Assembly: GCA_964643005.1 (NCBI GenBank)
Contig: CAZXQI010000003.1
Coordinates: 8,450-72,449, forward strand
Length of the DNA stretch: 64,000 bases
Direction: 5' to 3'
From: UBA6168 sp964643005
Lineage (GTDB): Bacteria > Bacteroidota > Bacteroidia > Chitinophagales > Saprospiraceae
Each line of letters starts with the position of its first letter. Position 1 is the first letter of the stretch. The notes under the pieces were generated by a model. That model was not told where the DNA came from, ran no database searches, and worked only from the letters and a program-made list of their open reading frames with translations. Both the position numbers and the translations under genes were made by a program. Shown one piece after another: positions 7,027 to 16,338 of this stretch.

Positions 7027-9147
7027 GCCTTTTGCTTTTTCTATTACTTCTTGTGCAACATTTTTTGGAGCCTCCGCATAATGTGAAAACTCCAGGGAGG
7101 AACTCGCGCGTCCTGAGGTGATAGTACGCAGGGCGGTCACGTAGCCAAACATCTCTGAAAGCGGCACTTCCGCCTGAATGGCAATGGCGCCTCCAGCGCG
7201 GGGTTCCTGTGATTTAGGCATACCCCGGCGACGGTTCAGGTCGCCAATGACAGGGCCTGTATATTCATCCGGCGTCACCACTTCCAATTTCATAATTGGC
7301 TCCATGATAACCGGAGCACACTTGGGCGCAGCCTCGCGGAAACCTTCTTTAGCGCACAATTCAAAAGCGATAGGTTTGGAGTCCACAGAGTGCATAGAGC
7401 CGTCGTGTACCCTCACCTTCATGTTTTCAATGGAATAACCGGCGAGCACGCCGTTTTCCATCATGGCCGTAAAACCATCCCGAATTGGCTTTTGATAGTT
7501 CTTATCAATGGCGCCCCCAACAATACCCCATATAAACTGGAGCCTTGTCTTTCCTGATTTATAATCTTCGCTTTGGAGAAATTCTGCATCAGCCGGGCCT
7601 AACTCAAATTCCATGTCGGCAAACAAACCTGCGCCGCCGGATTGCTTTTTCAAGCGCTCCCTGTGATTGACGCTTTGCGTCAGAGCCTCTTTATAGTTCA
7701 CCTGGGGCATGCCCTGGTTACATTCGACTTTGAATTCCCTTCTCAGGCGATCAATAATTACTTCTAAGTGCAACTCGCCCATTCCGCTGATGACGGTTTG
7801 GTTGGTGTCCTTGTCGAATTTCACACGGAAGGTGGGGTCTTCTTCTGCCAATTTTGCAATGGCAAGACCCAGTTTGTCCATGTCCTTTTGAGACTTAGGC
7901 TCGACTGCAATACCGATTACCGGATCGGGGAAGCTCATACTTTCGAGTACGATGGGATGTTTTTCATCGCATATCGTATCGCCCGTGCGCAGGTCTTTGA
8001 ATCCAACTGCCGCTACGATGTCGCCAGCTTCTACCCGTTCAACCGGGTTTTGCTTATTAGCGTGCATCTGATATAGTCTGGACAAGCGCTCTCTCTTTCC
8101 GGAGCGAGTATTCAATACAAAGTCGCCTGCATTCAAAACGCCGGAATAAATCCGCATGAAACAAAGGCGACCTACATAAGGGTCGGTTGCAATCTTGAAT
8201 GCCAAGGCCGTGAATGGCTCGCTGGCAGACGGTTTTCTGGCTTCCTCTTTTTCTGTATCGGGGTTGATTCCTTCGATGGCGTCAATATCCATGGGAGAAG
8301 GAAGAAACTCGCAAACAGCGTCAAGCATGGCTTGTACTCCCTTGTTCTTAAAAGCTGAGCCGCACATAACAGGCGTGATACTCATATTAATGGTAGCCTT
8401 TCGAATAGCGGCGCGCAACTCTTCAACTCCAATAGAGTTCGGATCTTCAAAAAATTTCTCGAGCAGCGTATCGTCGTACTCAGCGGCGGCTTCCAACATT
8501 TTCATGTGATACTCATCTACCGTTTCCTGAAGGTCTTCGGGGATTGGAATCACATTGTAAGTCATGCCCTGATCCTCTTCATTCCAAATGATGGCCTGAT
8601 TGGTGATCAAGTCCACGACGCCTTTAAAGCGTTCTTCGGCGCCAATGGGCACTTGAATCGGCACAGGGCGCGCGCCTAATTTTTCTTTAATATCGTTGAC
8701 TACGGCAAAAAAGTCAGCTCCGCTTCTGTCCATTTTATTGATGAAGGCCAGGCGGGGAACTTTATACTTGTCAGCCTGACGCCATACTGTTTCCGACTGA
8801 GGCTCTACGCCTGAAACTGCGCAGAACAAAGCGACTGTTCCGTCTAAAACTCTTAAGGACCGCTCTACCTCTACGGTAAAGTCAACGTGCCCCGGAGTGT
8901 CTATCACATTAATAGTATATAGCTGGTCGTTCCACTTCCAGTGTGTCTTAGTTGCGGCGGAAGTGATTGTAATCCCACGCTCTTGCTCCTGCTCCATCCA
9001 GTCCATAGTGGCAGAGCCGTCGTGAGTTTCACCAAGTTTATGGGTCAACCCGGTATAGAACAGAATCCGTTCTGAAGTAGTGGTCTTGCCGGCGTCAATA
9101 TGAGCGGCAATACCTATATTCCGGGTATATTTTAAATCGTTAGCCAT
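7012..9147 (-). CDS. fusA: Elongation factor G
   Basis: The 711-aa GTPase catalyses ribosomal translocation. The G motifs are visible: G1 AAHIDAGKTT (~14-23), G2/G3 RGITITSAAT and DTPGHVDFTVEVERSLRVLD (~85-105), and G4 NKMDRSGADF. Domains II-V follow, ending FGYVTALRTITSGRASSSLE. The protein is full length. It sits in the str order rpsL-rpsG-fusA; tuf does not follow, and rpsJ comes next, as in other Bacteroidetes. Confidence 0.98.
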   Translation of the reverse strand: MANDLKYTRNIGIAAHIDAGKTTTSERILFYTGLTHKLGETHDGSATMDWMEQEQERGITITSAATKTHWKWNDQLYTINVIDTPGHVDFTVEVERSLRVLDGTVALFCAVSGVEPQSETVWRQADKYKVPRLAFINKMDRSGADFFAVVNDIKEKLGARPVPIQVPIGAEERFKGVVDLITNQAIIWNEEDQGMTYNVIPIPEDLQETVDEYHMKMLEAAAEYDDTLLEKFFEDPNSIGVEELRAAIRKATINMSITPVMCGSAFKNKGVQAMLDAVCEFLPSPMDIDAIEGINPDTEKEEARKPSASEPFTALAFKIATDPYVGRLCFMRIYSGVLNAGDFVLNTRSGKRERLSRLYQMHANKQNPVERVEAGDIVAAVGFKDLRTGDTICDEKHPIVLESMSFPDPVIGIAVEPKSQKDMDKLGLAIAKLAEEDPTFRVKFDKDTNQTVISGMGELHLEVIIDRLRREFKVECNQGMPQVNYKEALTQSVNHRERLKKQSGGAGLFADMEFELGPADAEFLQSEDYKSGKTRLQFIWGIVGGAIDKNYQKPIRDGFTAMMENGVLAGYSIENMKVRVHDGSMHSVDSKPIAFELCAKEGFREAAPKCAPVIMEPIMKLEVVTPDEYTGPVIGDLNRRRGMPKSQEPRAGGAIAIQAEVPLSEMFGYVTALRTITSGRASSSLEFSHYAEAPKNVAQEVIEKAKGLVKA

Positions 9148-9227
9148 AATTATTTCCCGAAGGATGATTTTAGATTAAATATTCGATGGGATATTCTGCC
9201 TCCTTCCTGAGGCAGGGCGTCAAAAAA

Positions 9228-9698
9228 TTATCTGGCTCGGAAGTGTGCAAATGCACGGTTGGCTTCGGCCATTCTGTGCGTATCTTCCTTCCGCTTAACC
9301 GTTGCGCCTTCACCCTTGCTGGCTGCAATAATTTCAGAAGCCAGTTTTTCGGCGAAGCCTTTACCGCTGCGCTCGCGGGCAAAGCGAACCATCCATTTCA
9401 TACCGATGGAAACCTTGCGCTTAGCGCGGATTTCTTGGGGAATCTGGAAAGTAGCGCCGCCAACTCTGCGAGCTTTCACCTCTACCTGAGGCATGGCATT
9501 GTTGAGCGCTTTCTTCCAAACCTGGTGTTCATCCTGATTGGTGCGGTCTTTAATGAGATCCATTGCCTGATAGAACAGTGAATAGGCGATGGATTTTTCT
9601 CCGCGCCACATCATGTTGTTTACAAACTGGGTCACCATAGGGTCACCGTATCTTGGGTCTGGCAGTAATGGCCTTAGTTTTGGCTTATGCTTCCTCAT
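9228..9698 (-). CDS. rpsG: 30S ribosomal protein S7
   Basis: The 156-aa protein is S7: MRKHKPKLRPLLPDPRYGDP, VTQFVNNMMWRGEKSIAYSL and ARRVGGATFQIPQEIRAKRK. It nucleates assembly of the 30S head and lies near the E-site. Length is normal. It is 33 bases after rpsL and 80 bases before fusA. Confidence 0.98.
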   Translation of the reverse strand: MRKHKPKLRPLLPDPRYGDPMVTQFVNNMMWRGEKSIAYSLFYQAMDLIKDRTNQDEHQVWKKALNNAMPQVEVKARRVGGATFQIPQEIRAKRKVSIGMKWMVRFARERSGKGFAEKLASEIIAASKGEGATVKRKEDTHRMAEANRAFAHFRAR

Positions 9699-9731
9699 GT
9701 CGAGTGAAAGATATTTAAAAGATGATAATGA

Positions 9732-10130
9732 TTATTTCTTACTTGGAGCAGCCTGGCCTGGCTTCGGACGCTTGGTGCCGTACAGACTCCGACTCTTTCT
9801 CCGATTGTTGACGCCGGCTGTATCGAGAGCGCCCCTTACAATGGTGTAACGTACGCCGGGCAGGTCTTTTACCCTGCCGCCCGATACCAGTACGATAGAG
9901 TGCTCCTGGAGGTTATGCCCTTCGCCCGGTATGTAGGCAATTACTTCAATTTGATTGGTCAAACGCACTTTGGCTACTTTCCTCAGCGCTGAGTTCGGCT
10001 TTTTAGGAGTAGTCGTATATACCCTGGTACATACCCCCCGACGCTGTGGACATGCGTCCAATGCTTTTGAGTTACTCGTTGAGGTGATTTTCTCTCTGCC
10101 TTTACGGATTAGTTGATTAATGGTTGGCAT
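9732..10130 (-). CDS. rpsL: 30S ribosomal protein S12
   Basis: The 132-aa protein is S12, the decoding-centre protein where streptomycin-resistance changes arise. Visible motifs are TTPKKPNSALRKVAKVRLTN, whose lysine is the classic K42-type position, and GRVKDLPGVRYTIVRGALDT. It is the first gene of the cluster, with a promoter-like box about 115 bases upstream. Confidence 0.99.
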   Translation of the reverse strand: MPTINQLIRKGREKITSTSNSKALDACPQRRGVCTRVYTTTPKKPNSALRKVAKVRLTNQIEVIAYIPGEGHNLQEHSIVLVSGGRVKDLPGVRYTIVRGALDTAGVNNRRKSRSLYGTKRPKPGQAAPSKK

Positions 10131-10246
10131 AACTTCCTTTGTATTTTCCTATGTTTCAATTGTTTTTAAATAAAAAAGGTACTTCCTCTCAGTGAAGGTC
10201 GCTTTACTCCAAATTGTGCAAAAAGCCAATTTTGAAAAAACGAGCG

Positions 10247-10254
10247 CAAATGTA
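10247..10254 (-). promoter_or_regulatory. -7 box for the rpsL-led ribosomal cluster
   Basis: TACATTTG on the minus strand matches TAnnTTTG exactly. No clear TTG is found at the -33 distance. Transcription from here would give a leader of about 110 bases before rpsL. Confidence 0.5.
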
Positions 10255-10573
10255 CGTCTTTCCATTTTAAAAATGGTAATGGGCTTTAAAATATTTTAGG
10301 AAAAATTCTGGTAAAAAACTTAAGGTTTTAGGCGGGAAAGATCTTCAAAAGCAATCGTCGGCATCTCTATTTATCGGGGTGGATTCCGTAAGTTTTTTCC
10401 TTCATTTTGAAAACCGCTGAAGGCAGACTTAGGCGCTTTCACTTGTGCCAGCAGAAACTGACTACTAAAACCCTGCTCGCTTTCCCCCGCCAGATTTCCG
10501 AAACAAGTCAATACCGGCTCTTGCTCAATTCGGGTCTTAACTTAGCGCCCGTCGCAGCCTCTTCAAAGATTCC
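10255..10573. other. Intergenic stretch between ctpA-like gene and rpsL
   Basis: Apart from the rpsL -7 box at its edge, no gene, hairpin terminator or repeat was recognised. The short plus-strand frame starting at 10407 runs into the CtpA gene and lacks coding character. Confidence 0.5.
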
Positions 10574-12259
10574 TCAGCGGATTTCCGGTTTCTTCTTCAA
10601 TTCTACAGGCTCTTTTTCCTTCATCTTTGCCAATGCCTTTTTGACCGCCGGGTCGTCTCGGTTCATCACTAATTGAAAACCGGTTTCAGACCAAAGGTAA
10701 CGAGCAATGTTAGCTTTCAGCGACTGGCTGATTTCCTTTTGCACAGCCTTCCAGCTTTTATCATTCTTTTTGACTCCCTGTTTCAAGGCAAAATCATGGA
10801 ATCCGTTCAGCAGGGTTTCACTCACTTTGAAGTTCTCCGCAAATTCTTCTAAGCCCGTCTCTTCCAAAGCTTCTCTATTGGAGTCCACATAGCGGAAGGC
10901 AAAAGAAGGAATCTGTTGATTCAGATGGATATAGTAGGTATTGAGCAAAAACGAATCGAGCGGAACAAAAATGTCCGGCTGAATCCCGCCCCCTCCATAG
11001 ACTACCCTGTCGCCATCCGTGAAATAGCGGGTCGTGTCCTCGATTTCAATCTTGCTTTCGGAATACAGCTCGCCGTTCTTAATGCGGTCAGCCACGTCTT
11101 CGTCGTAGTGCTCCCGGCTCTCGTACGACTTCTGAATGCAGCGCCCGGACGGGGTGTAATACCTGGCGACCGTAAGGCGAATGGCGGAGCCGTCTCTCAA
11201 GCGGTATTGCTCCTGGACTAATCCCTTCCCAAAACTTCTCCTGCCAATGATGACGCCTCTGTCGTGATCCTGGATGGCGCCAGCGATGATCTCGCTGGCC
11301 GAGGCCGAGCCTTCATCCGTCAAAACTGCGATATTGCCCATTTTGTAAAAAGGCCTTCCCGTTGATTTGTAATCGTTGCGAGGAACGTTTTTTCCCTCTG
11401 TATATACCAACAGCATATCCTTCTTTTCAAATAACTGGTTCAGGATATTGACTGCTTCCTGGAGGTATCCGCCTGGGTTTTGCCGAAGGTCTAAGATTAG
11501 GTTTTTCATACTATCCTCTATCACCAAATCGCCCAGAATGCCCAAAAATTCCTGGTAAGTCTTGGAACTAAACCTGCTAATTTTGATATAGCCGGTCTCC
11601 TTGTCCAACATGAAGCCCGCCTCTACACTCTTCATCGGAATCTTCCCCCGCATGACGGTGAAGTGAGTCAACTCGGCATCATTCCCTCGTCTGACTCCAA
11701 TTTTAATTTTGGAACCGCTCTCCCCTCTGAGTTTTCCAAGTATCCCTTCGTAATCAATATTCTCTCCCAAAGTCAGCGTGTCTTCAATTTGGACAATTCT
11801 ATCGCCCGCGCGGATACCGGCCAAGTCCGATGGGCCGCCTTCTAAAGCTGTAATGACCATCACCGTATCTTCAACTACGACAAACTCAATCCCAATGCCG
11901 TCGAAGCTGCCTTCGAGTTGTTCATTCACTAACTTGAGCTGATCCGCCGTGATATAAGAAGAGTGAGGATCGAGTTGATAAAGGATATTGTCTATTGCTT
12001 CCTTGACCAGTTCGTCCTTATTGACGTCGTCCACATAGCGGGATTCGATGTAGCGGATGAGTTCCTCTAACTTGCCCTGACCCAGGGTATTGGGGGACAA
12101 TTCTTCCCTCTTTGGCGTCTCAATGACCGCCACCGTTGGAGGATTGTTCTTCATCCTTGCTCCAATCAACATACCCGAGGCCATCACCAATGAAAAAAGC
12201 AGTGGCAACCAGATATTCAATTTCTTCAGACGGGTTCTATTTTCGTCGTTGTTATCCAT
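10574..12259 (-). CDS. S41 family C-terminal processing peptidase (CtpA/Prc-like)
   Basis: The 561-aa protein has a short cytoplasmic N-terminus, one membrane segment at ~14-35 (NIWLPLLFSLVMASGMLIGA), then a periplasmic part. A PDZ domain spans ~115-195 (DGIGIEFVVVEDTVMVITAL and PSDLAGIRAGDRIVQIED). The S41 catalytic domain follows, with the nucleophile motif GSASASEIIAGA near 320 and the lysine of RRSFGKGLVQ near 346. Members cleave membrane and secreted proteins near their C-termini. The last ~130 residues are charged and helical, ending in a Lys/Glu-rich tail. It stands alone, with its own promoter box at 12339. Confidence 0.92.
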   Translation of the reverse strand: MDNNDENRTRLKKLNIWLPLLFSLVMASGMLIGARMKNNPPTVAVIETPKREELSPNTLGQGKLEELIRYIESRYVDDVNKDELVKEAIDNILYQLDPHSSYITADQLKLVNEQLEGSFDGIGIEFVVVEDTVMVITALEGGPSDLAGIRAGDRIVQIEDTLTLGENIDYEGILGKLRGESGSKIKIGVRRGNDAELTHFTVMRGKIPMKSVEAGFMLDKETGYIKISRFSSKTYQEFLGILGDLVIEDSMKNLILDLRQNPGGYLQEAVNILNQLFEKKDMLLVYTEGKNVPRNDYKSTGRPFYKMGNIAVLTDEGSASASEIIAGAIQDHDRGVIIGRRSFGKGLVQEQYRLRDGSAIRLTVARYYTPSGRCIQKSYESREHYDEDVADRIKNGELYSESKIEIEDTTRYFTDGDRVVYGGGGIQPDIFVPLDSFLLNTYYIHLNQQIPSFAFRYVDSNREALEETGLEEFAENFKVSETLLNGFHDFALKQGVKKNDKSWKAVQKEISQSLKANIARYLWSETGFQLVMNRDDPAVKKALAKMKEKEPVELKKKPEIR

Positions 12260-12764
12260 ACTCAGATTAAAATGATGTTTCTCCTCAGATTTGTCAACTC
12301 TCTTCGCGACCCAATAGAGCTGCCTTTTTTAAGGTTTGCAAAAGTAGGGATATACCCAGAAACCCCGAAAGCCCATTCATCAAATCCCCTGAAAATCAAA
12401 TTGTTCGCCAAGCTCTCTCCCTTTTCAAAATTTATGTTTTAAAATAAAAATTTAAGCGAAAGCTTTTTTTGAAAAACACTTATTCCTAAGGAGTTCATAG
12501 ATATTGCCAGACTCGGCGCTCCGTAGGCTCAGGTTTAATTATCCATTCTAAGAGCAAGAATAAATTTTTTTTAACTCACTTTTAGAATTAATAGACTAAT
12601 ATGTAAATTTTCAGGCATTCTTATATTAACCATTTATAATAATCTATCTCCTTCAACCTTTTTATTAAAAAATAAAAGTAAAAGGTGACTTTTGTTAAAA
12701 ATTAAACAACAGATGTCCAGATTTATCTGGAATTTATCAAGTCACAGCTTACATTTCTAAACTC
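12260..12764. other. Divergent intergenic region, ctpA-like gene and Lrp-like gene
   Basis: This AT-rich stretch holds the ctpA-side -7 box. For the plus-strand regulator, GACTTTTG near 12688 is only a partial match to a promoter box. No RNA gene or repeat was recognised. Confidence 0.5.
12339..12346 (-). promoter_or_regulatory. -7 box upstream of the S41 peptidase gene
   Basis: TACTTTTG on the minus strand is an exact TAnnTTTG match about 80 bases before the start codon. No TTG lies at the -33 spacing. Confidence 0.45.
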
Positions 12765-13223
12765 ATGGATGGGATCGACAAATTAGACAGGCAGATACTT
12801 TCCCTGCTCATGGCCGATGCGGAGCAGCCCTACACGGACATCGCAAAAAAGCTATTCGTTTCCGGCGGAACCGTTCACGTCCGAATGAAAAAACTGCGGG
12901 ACATGGGCATAGTTCAAGGCGCCGGCCTGACAGTGGATCACGAAAAATTGGGGTACGATGTTTGCGCCTTTCTCGGAATTTATTTAGACAAAAGTTCGCT
13001 TTACGATAGCGTGGCAGAGGCGCTAAAGGAAATTCCAGAAGTCGTATCCGCTTACTACACAACCGGGCTTTACAATATTTTTGTGAAAATCTTTTGTCGG
13101 GATACAAATCATTTGAGGGAGGTTCTCCACGACAAAATACAGAGCATTCCCGGCATCCAGCGCACAGAGACGATCATCGCGCTACAGGAGAGCATCAATC
13201 GTCCGGTTGACATCCTTCTTTAA
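12765..13223 (+). CDS. Lrp/AsnC family transcriptional regulator
   Basis: The 152-aa protein starts MDGIDKLDRQILSLLMADAE and has the N-terminal winged helix-turn-helix (to ~60, with DIAKKLFVSGGTVHVRMKKL). The C-terminal RAM/AsnC ligand-binding domain follows (~70-150, PEVVSAYYTTGLYNIFVKIF). Members form octamers or dimers that sense amino acids. It stands alone, so the target genes cannot be named. Confidence 0.93.
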   Translation: MDGIDKLDRQILSLLMADAEQPYTDIAKKLFVSGGTVHVRMKKLRDMGIVQGAGLTVDHEKLGYDVCAFLGIYLDKSSLYDSVAEALKEIPEVVSAYYTTGLYNIFVKIFCRDTNHLREVLHDKIQSIPGIQRTETIIALQESINRPVDILL

Positions 13224-13311
13224 TGAAAAAGACTGAAGCAGTCTTCTAATTTTTGTGAAAAATACCCTGCTTCCCTTTCTTTAAGTGAAAAAGTGGCTCG
13301 TGAAAATTGCA

Positions 13312-14310
13312 ATGAAGAAAAATCTAAAACCCACATTTTGTTCCCATGCCCGCCTGCCTCTTCTCCTATTCTTTTTTTTATGGAATCCTTTCCACTCCTC
13401 AGAAGCCTTCTCTTCGCCTAAGCTTTCAATCTCCGCCATTTCAATCCTTTCTACTCAAATCCAATCGCCTTACTCCTTCCCTGAAGACACTATAAAGTAT
13501 AAAGGCTACCGCCTAAATCTATCAGACTTCAAAGTGCTAAAAACCTCCAATACCTGGGTCAAAGTCGAGTTTACCGTTACGAATACGGGAAGGGAAGACG
13601 TTGATTTTAGTAAAAAAGGAAGGGAACACTGGGTGCAGATCAATTTCGACCAATCCATTTTTGACAACAAATTAGGCGGTCTGAGGGAAAACATACGGCG
13701 TACCCTTTACCAAGAAAACTTCTCATTGAAAGCGGGAAAAGTAATCAGGCAAAAAGATTTAAAAGTTCCATTGGCGCTGGTAAATGTTCCGCAGCCTGAT
13801 CAGGAAGTTGGCCCAGGATTCGTGGAGCGCAAGGTCAAAACAGTCACTACGCTTCCAAGCTCGACAACAGTGATTGGCGACACCCTTCCGGCGCCCACCA
13901 ATTACACAGAAGAGTCGGCAGGTTGTCCAGATATCTTTTTTGAAGAGCTAAAAATTCTGAAACAAGACAGCAAATGGGCGACTCTAGAGTACAGCGTCAA
14001 AAACAAAGGAACTGCGAGCTTTCAGATTTTTGGAACTGGGCAAAAAATAGAGAGGCTGGTTATTCGCGCATACATCTCCGGCGCCACCATTCTATCGAGA
14101 GGAGCTTTGCCGATTGGCGATCATTTTGTCAAATACCAGTCTGAGATACCGGCAGAGTTGCAGCCGGGTCAAAGCTTTAAAGGAAAGATTCGATTGGATG
14201 TGCGCAAGAAGACTCGCTACATGAAAAGCCTCATTCTGTCGCTCGACTCCGACCAGTTTGCCTTCGAGTGCGACAAAACCAACAATACCGGCGCGGTCAT
14301 TCTCGACTAA
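13312..14310 (+). CDS. Secreted protein with two related domains, function unknown
   Basis: The frame opens at a GTG at 13285; the ATG at 13312 is preferred because it gives a normal signal peptide (MKKNLKPTFCSHARLPLLLF, then a hydrophobic core). The 332-aa product has two similar beta-rich segments at ~50-150 and ~205-325. Each pairs a phrase such as LKTSNTWVKVEFTVTNTG or LKQDSKWATLEYSVKNKG with a later KAGKVIRQKDLKV or QPGQSFKGKIRLDV. The pattern resembles CARDB-type Ig-like domains, but the family is not certain. It probably acts outside the cytoplasm. It precedes a convergent rpoD. Confidence 0.75.
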   Translation: MKKNLKPTFCSHARLPLLLFFFLWNPFHSSEAFSSPKLSISAISILSTQIQSPYSFPEDTIKYKGYRLNLSDFKVLKTSNTWVKVEFTVTNTGREDVDFSKKGREHWVQINFDQSIFDNKLGGLRENIRRTLYQENFSLKAGKVIRQKDLKVPLALVNVPQPDQEVGPGFVERKVKTVTTLPSSTTVIGDTLPAPTNYTEESAGCPDIFFEELKILKQDSKWATLEYSVKNKGTASFQIFGTGQKIERLVIRAYISGATILSRGALPIGDHFVKYQSEIPAELQPGQSFKGKIRLDVRKKTRYMKSLILSLDSDQFAFECDKTNNTGAVILD

Positions 14311-14396
14311 ATCCCAAGCGCAGAGAAAGCCGACAGTTTTCCAAAAGTCAATTTCAGTCTTACTTGCCTTGAATTTCAAAAGCTCGGATTCCCCTA

Positions 14397-14440
14397 AAAT
14401 GCGAAGCGACCTCGCCTTTCGACAAAGCCGCTTCGTATTT
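14397..14440. terminator. Bidirectional terminator between the secreted-protein gene and rpoD
   Basis: AAATGCGAAGCG pairs with CGCTTCGTATTT (12 bp with one G-T pair, 20-base loop) in the convergent gap. T residues follow on the plus strand and A-rich sequence precedes it, so it can serve both strands. Confidence 0.6.
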
Positions 14441-14457
14441 ATTTCCCATTTAAAAAA

Positions 14458-15327
14458 TTAGGAGCCGAGATAGTGCTTTAGCAATTTGCTTCTGTTGGCA
14501 GTTCTCAATTTATTGATGGCCTTGTCTTTAATCTGGCGGACTCGCTCGCGGGTCAGGCCAAACTTATCGCCGATATCTTCCAAAGACATGGGATGTTCGA
14601 TGCCGATTCCAAAGTACAATTTGATGACATCCATCTGGCGGCCTGTCAGGGTACTCAGGGAGCGTTCGATCTCGAGCCGGAGCGACTCGGTGTATTCCAA
14701 ATCCTGGTCGGTTTTTGGCGAGTGCTGATTTTCAAGCACATCCAACAGGGAATTGTCTTCGCCATCCACGAAAGGCGCATCCATAGACACGTGGCGGGCG
14801 GCCACGCCTAAGGTGGTCTCAACTTCTTCGGTCGAGATTTCTAATAGCGCAGCCAGCTCGTCAGCCGATGGTTCTCGCTCAAAATTCTGCTCAAGCTCAG
14901 AAAAAGCCTTATTGATTTTATTCAGGGAGCCGACCTTGTTGAGCGGTAAGCGAACAATCCTGGACTGTTCCGCCAGCGCCTGTAGGATGGATTGGCGAAT
15001 CCACCAGACGGCATAGGAAATAAATTTAAAGCCTCTGGTCTCATCGAAGCGCTGGGCTGCTTTAATCAGCCCTAAGTTGCCTTCATTGATAAGGTCGCTG
15101 AGTGAAAGCCCTTGGTTTTGGTATTGCTTTGCTACGGAAACCACGAAACGCAGGTTGGCTTTTGTCAGTTTTTCAAGAGCGGTTTGGTCCCCTTGTTTGA
15201 TTCTTTTGGCCAAATCCACCTCTTCTTCTGGAGTCAGCAAGTCCACTTTCCCAATTTCCTGAAGATACTTCTCAAGGGACTGGCTTTCTCTGTTTGTAAT
15301 AGATTTTGTAATTTTTAGCTGTCTCAT
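14458..15327 (-). CDS. rpoD: Primary RNA polymerase sigma factor (RpoD/SigA family)
   Basis: The 289-aa protein has region 1.2 (SLEKYLQEIGKVDLLTPEEE), region 2 (LSDLINEGNLGLIKAAQRFD and FKFISYAVWWIRQSILQALA), region 3, and region 4 with the recognition helix (MSLEDIGDKFGLTRERVRQI). It lacks the long region 1.1 and non-conserved region of E. coli sigma-70, as Bacteroidetes primary sigmas do. This sigma recognises the TTG/TAnnTTTG sites seen through the window. A very good promoter of that type lies upstream and would leave a ~170-base leader. Confidence 0.96.
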   Translation of the reverse strand: MRQLKITKSITNRESQSLEKYLQEIGKVDLLTPEEEVDLAKRIKQGDQTALEKLTKANLRFVVSVAKQYQNQGLSLSDLINEGNLGLIKAAQRFDETRGFKFISYAVWWIRQSILQALAEQSRIVRLPLNKVGSLNKINKAFSELEQNFEREPSADELAALLEISTEEVETTLGVAARHVSMDAPFVDGEDNSLLDVLENQHSPKTDQDLEYTESLRLEIERSLSTLTGRQMDVIKLYFGIGIEHPMSLEDIGDKFGLTRERVRQIKDKAINKLRTANRSKLLKHYLGS

Positions 15328-15852
15328 CTAACCGCCTTTTTTATTAAAAAATTTAAAACCTCACTTAGCCTACGGGGTATTCCAAAAAAATTTAAACCTG
15401 GCAACGGCTCAGGTAAAATATTTTGTAAACGGTGTGTCGAAGGGAACGACAATCAGAAAATTTGCTTTGGATGTCGTTTTGAAAAAGAAGATGGGATAAA
15501 ACGCTGCAAAAGTATCGCTATTCTTCCTGACTGTCAACTGGATTTCCTCTTCTAAGTTTTATTAAACTCTCAAGCTTAATGCGAAACTATCTGATTCAGA
15601 GCCAACTCAAAATGAAAAAACTCCATTTTTCTTTAAAAAAGAATCTTTCCGGGAGGGGTCGTCAGACAGATTTTGAAATTAGTTTGATTTTTTTGAAAAA
15701 TCCTATTTTTAATGTTTATTGCGGCCATTCTTACGAATGCGAAGAGTTATAGTATTTATGGCCTGTTCTTTTGCCTTCCTTAGTTTAGAGAAATCACTAC
15801 TTCGCATCAACTTCATACGGAAAACAGAAGAAACGGTTCAATATCCCTATTT
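15328..15852. other. Divergent intergenic region, rpoD and START-like gene
   Basis: This contains the rpoD promoter (15507-15537) and a long AT-rich rpoD leader. No promoter of full quality was seen for the plus-strand gene at 15853. No RNA gene or small ORF was recognised. Confidence 0.5.
15507..15537 (-). promoter_or_regulatory. rpoD promoter
   Basis: On the minus strand TTG of TTGACA (15535-15537), a 20-base spacer and TACTTTTG (15507-15514) match the Bacteroidetes consensus at both boxes. The start of transcription would be near 15500. Confidence 0.75.
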
Positions 15853-16242
15853 ATGGAACGCGTTAAGGTTCAAATTGAATTTCTGTTGAGAGCATCGCCC
15901 ACTTTGCTCTATCAGTTCTTTACTACTCCTTCAGCTTTGGTTCGCTGGTTTTGCGATGGAGTTGACGTCTCCGGCAGCGGCATTTACACCTTTGACTGGA
16001 GCGGGTCGGAAGAACTGGCTCTGCTAAAAGACGACATTGAGGGCGAGCTCGTACATTTCCAGTGGTTAGACGAGGATCGCGAAGATGAATACCTGGAATT
16101 TAAAATCACCGTCTCTCCCGTCACCGGCGAGACCATCCTCGAAATCACCGATTTCTGCGATTCAGACGAGGTGGAAGAACAAAAAGCCCTTTGGGAAACA
16201 CAAATCAGGCAATTGAAAAAAGAAACGGGAAGCGGAGGCTAA
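15853..16242 (+). CDS. START-like domain protein
   Basis: This 129-aa protein (MERVKVQIEFLLRASPTLLY, FFTTPSALVRWFCDGVDVSG) looks like the small START-like/SRPBCC fold proteins common in Bacteroidetes, which form a helix-grip pocket for a hydrophobic ligand. The pattern is a beta strand, a short helix with the TTPSALVRWF segment, several strands, then a long C-terminal helix (DEVEEQKALWETQIRQLKKE). No ligand or reaction can be named. It ends at a strong bidirectional terminator. Confidence 0.8.
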   Translation: MERVKVQIEFLLRASPTLLYQFFTTPSALVRWFCDGVDVSGSGIYTFDWSGSEELALLKDDIEGELVHFQWLDEDREDEYLEFKITVSPVTGETILEITDFCDSDEVEEQKALWETQIRQLKKETGSGG

Positions 16243-16262
16243 GCCATCGCCCACCGACAAAT

Positions 16263-16312
16263 AAAATGGCGGAAGAACTGACAAACGCAGTCTTTCCGCC
16301 ATTTTCATTTTT
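16263..16312. terminator. Bidirectional intrinsic terminator
   Basis: AAAATGGCGGAA pairs perfectly with TTCCGCCATTTT (12 bp) in the convergent gap, with T-rich sequence after it on the plus strand and A-rich sequence on the other side. Confidence 0.8.
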
Positions 16313-16338
16313 TCCACCTTCTTAGTGAAGTCCAAAAG

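Noticed and set aside
10407..10676. 89-codon plus-strand frame at the end of the CtpA gene
   Set aside because: Half of it is the reverse of the CtpA C-terminus, and the rest has no coding features.
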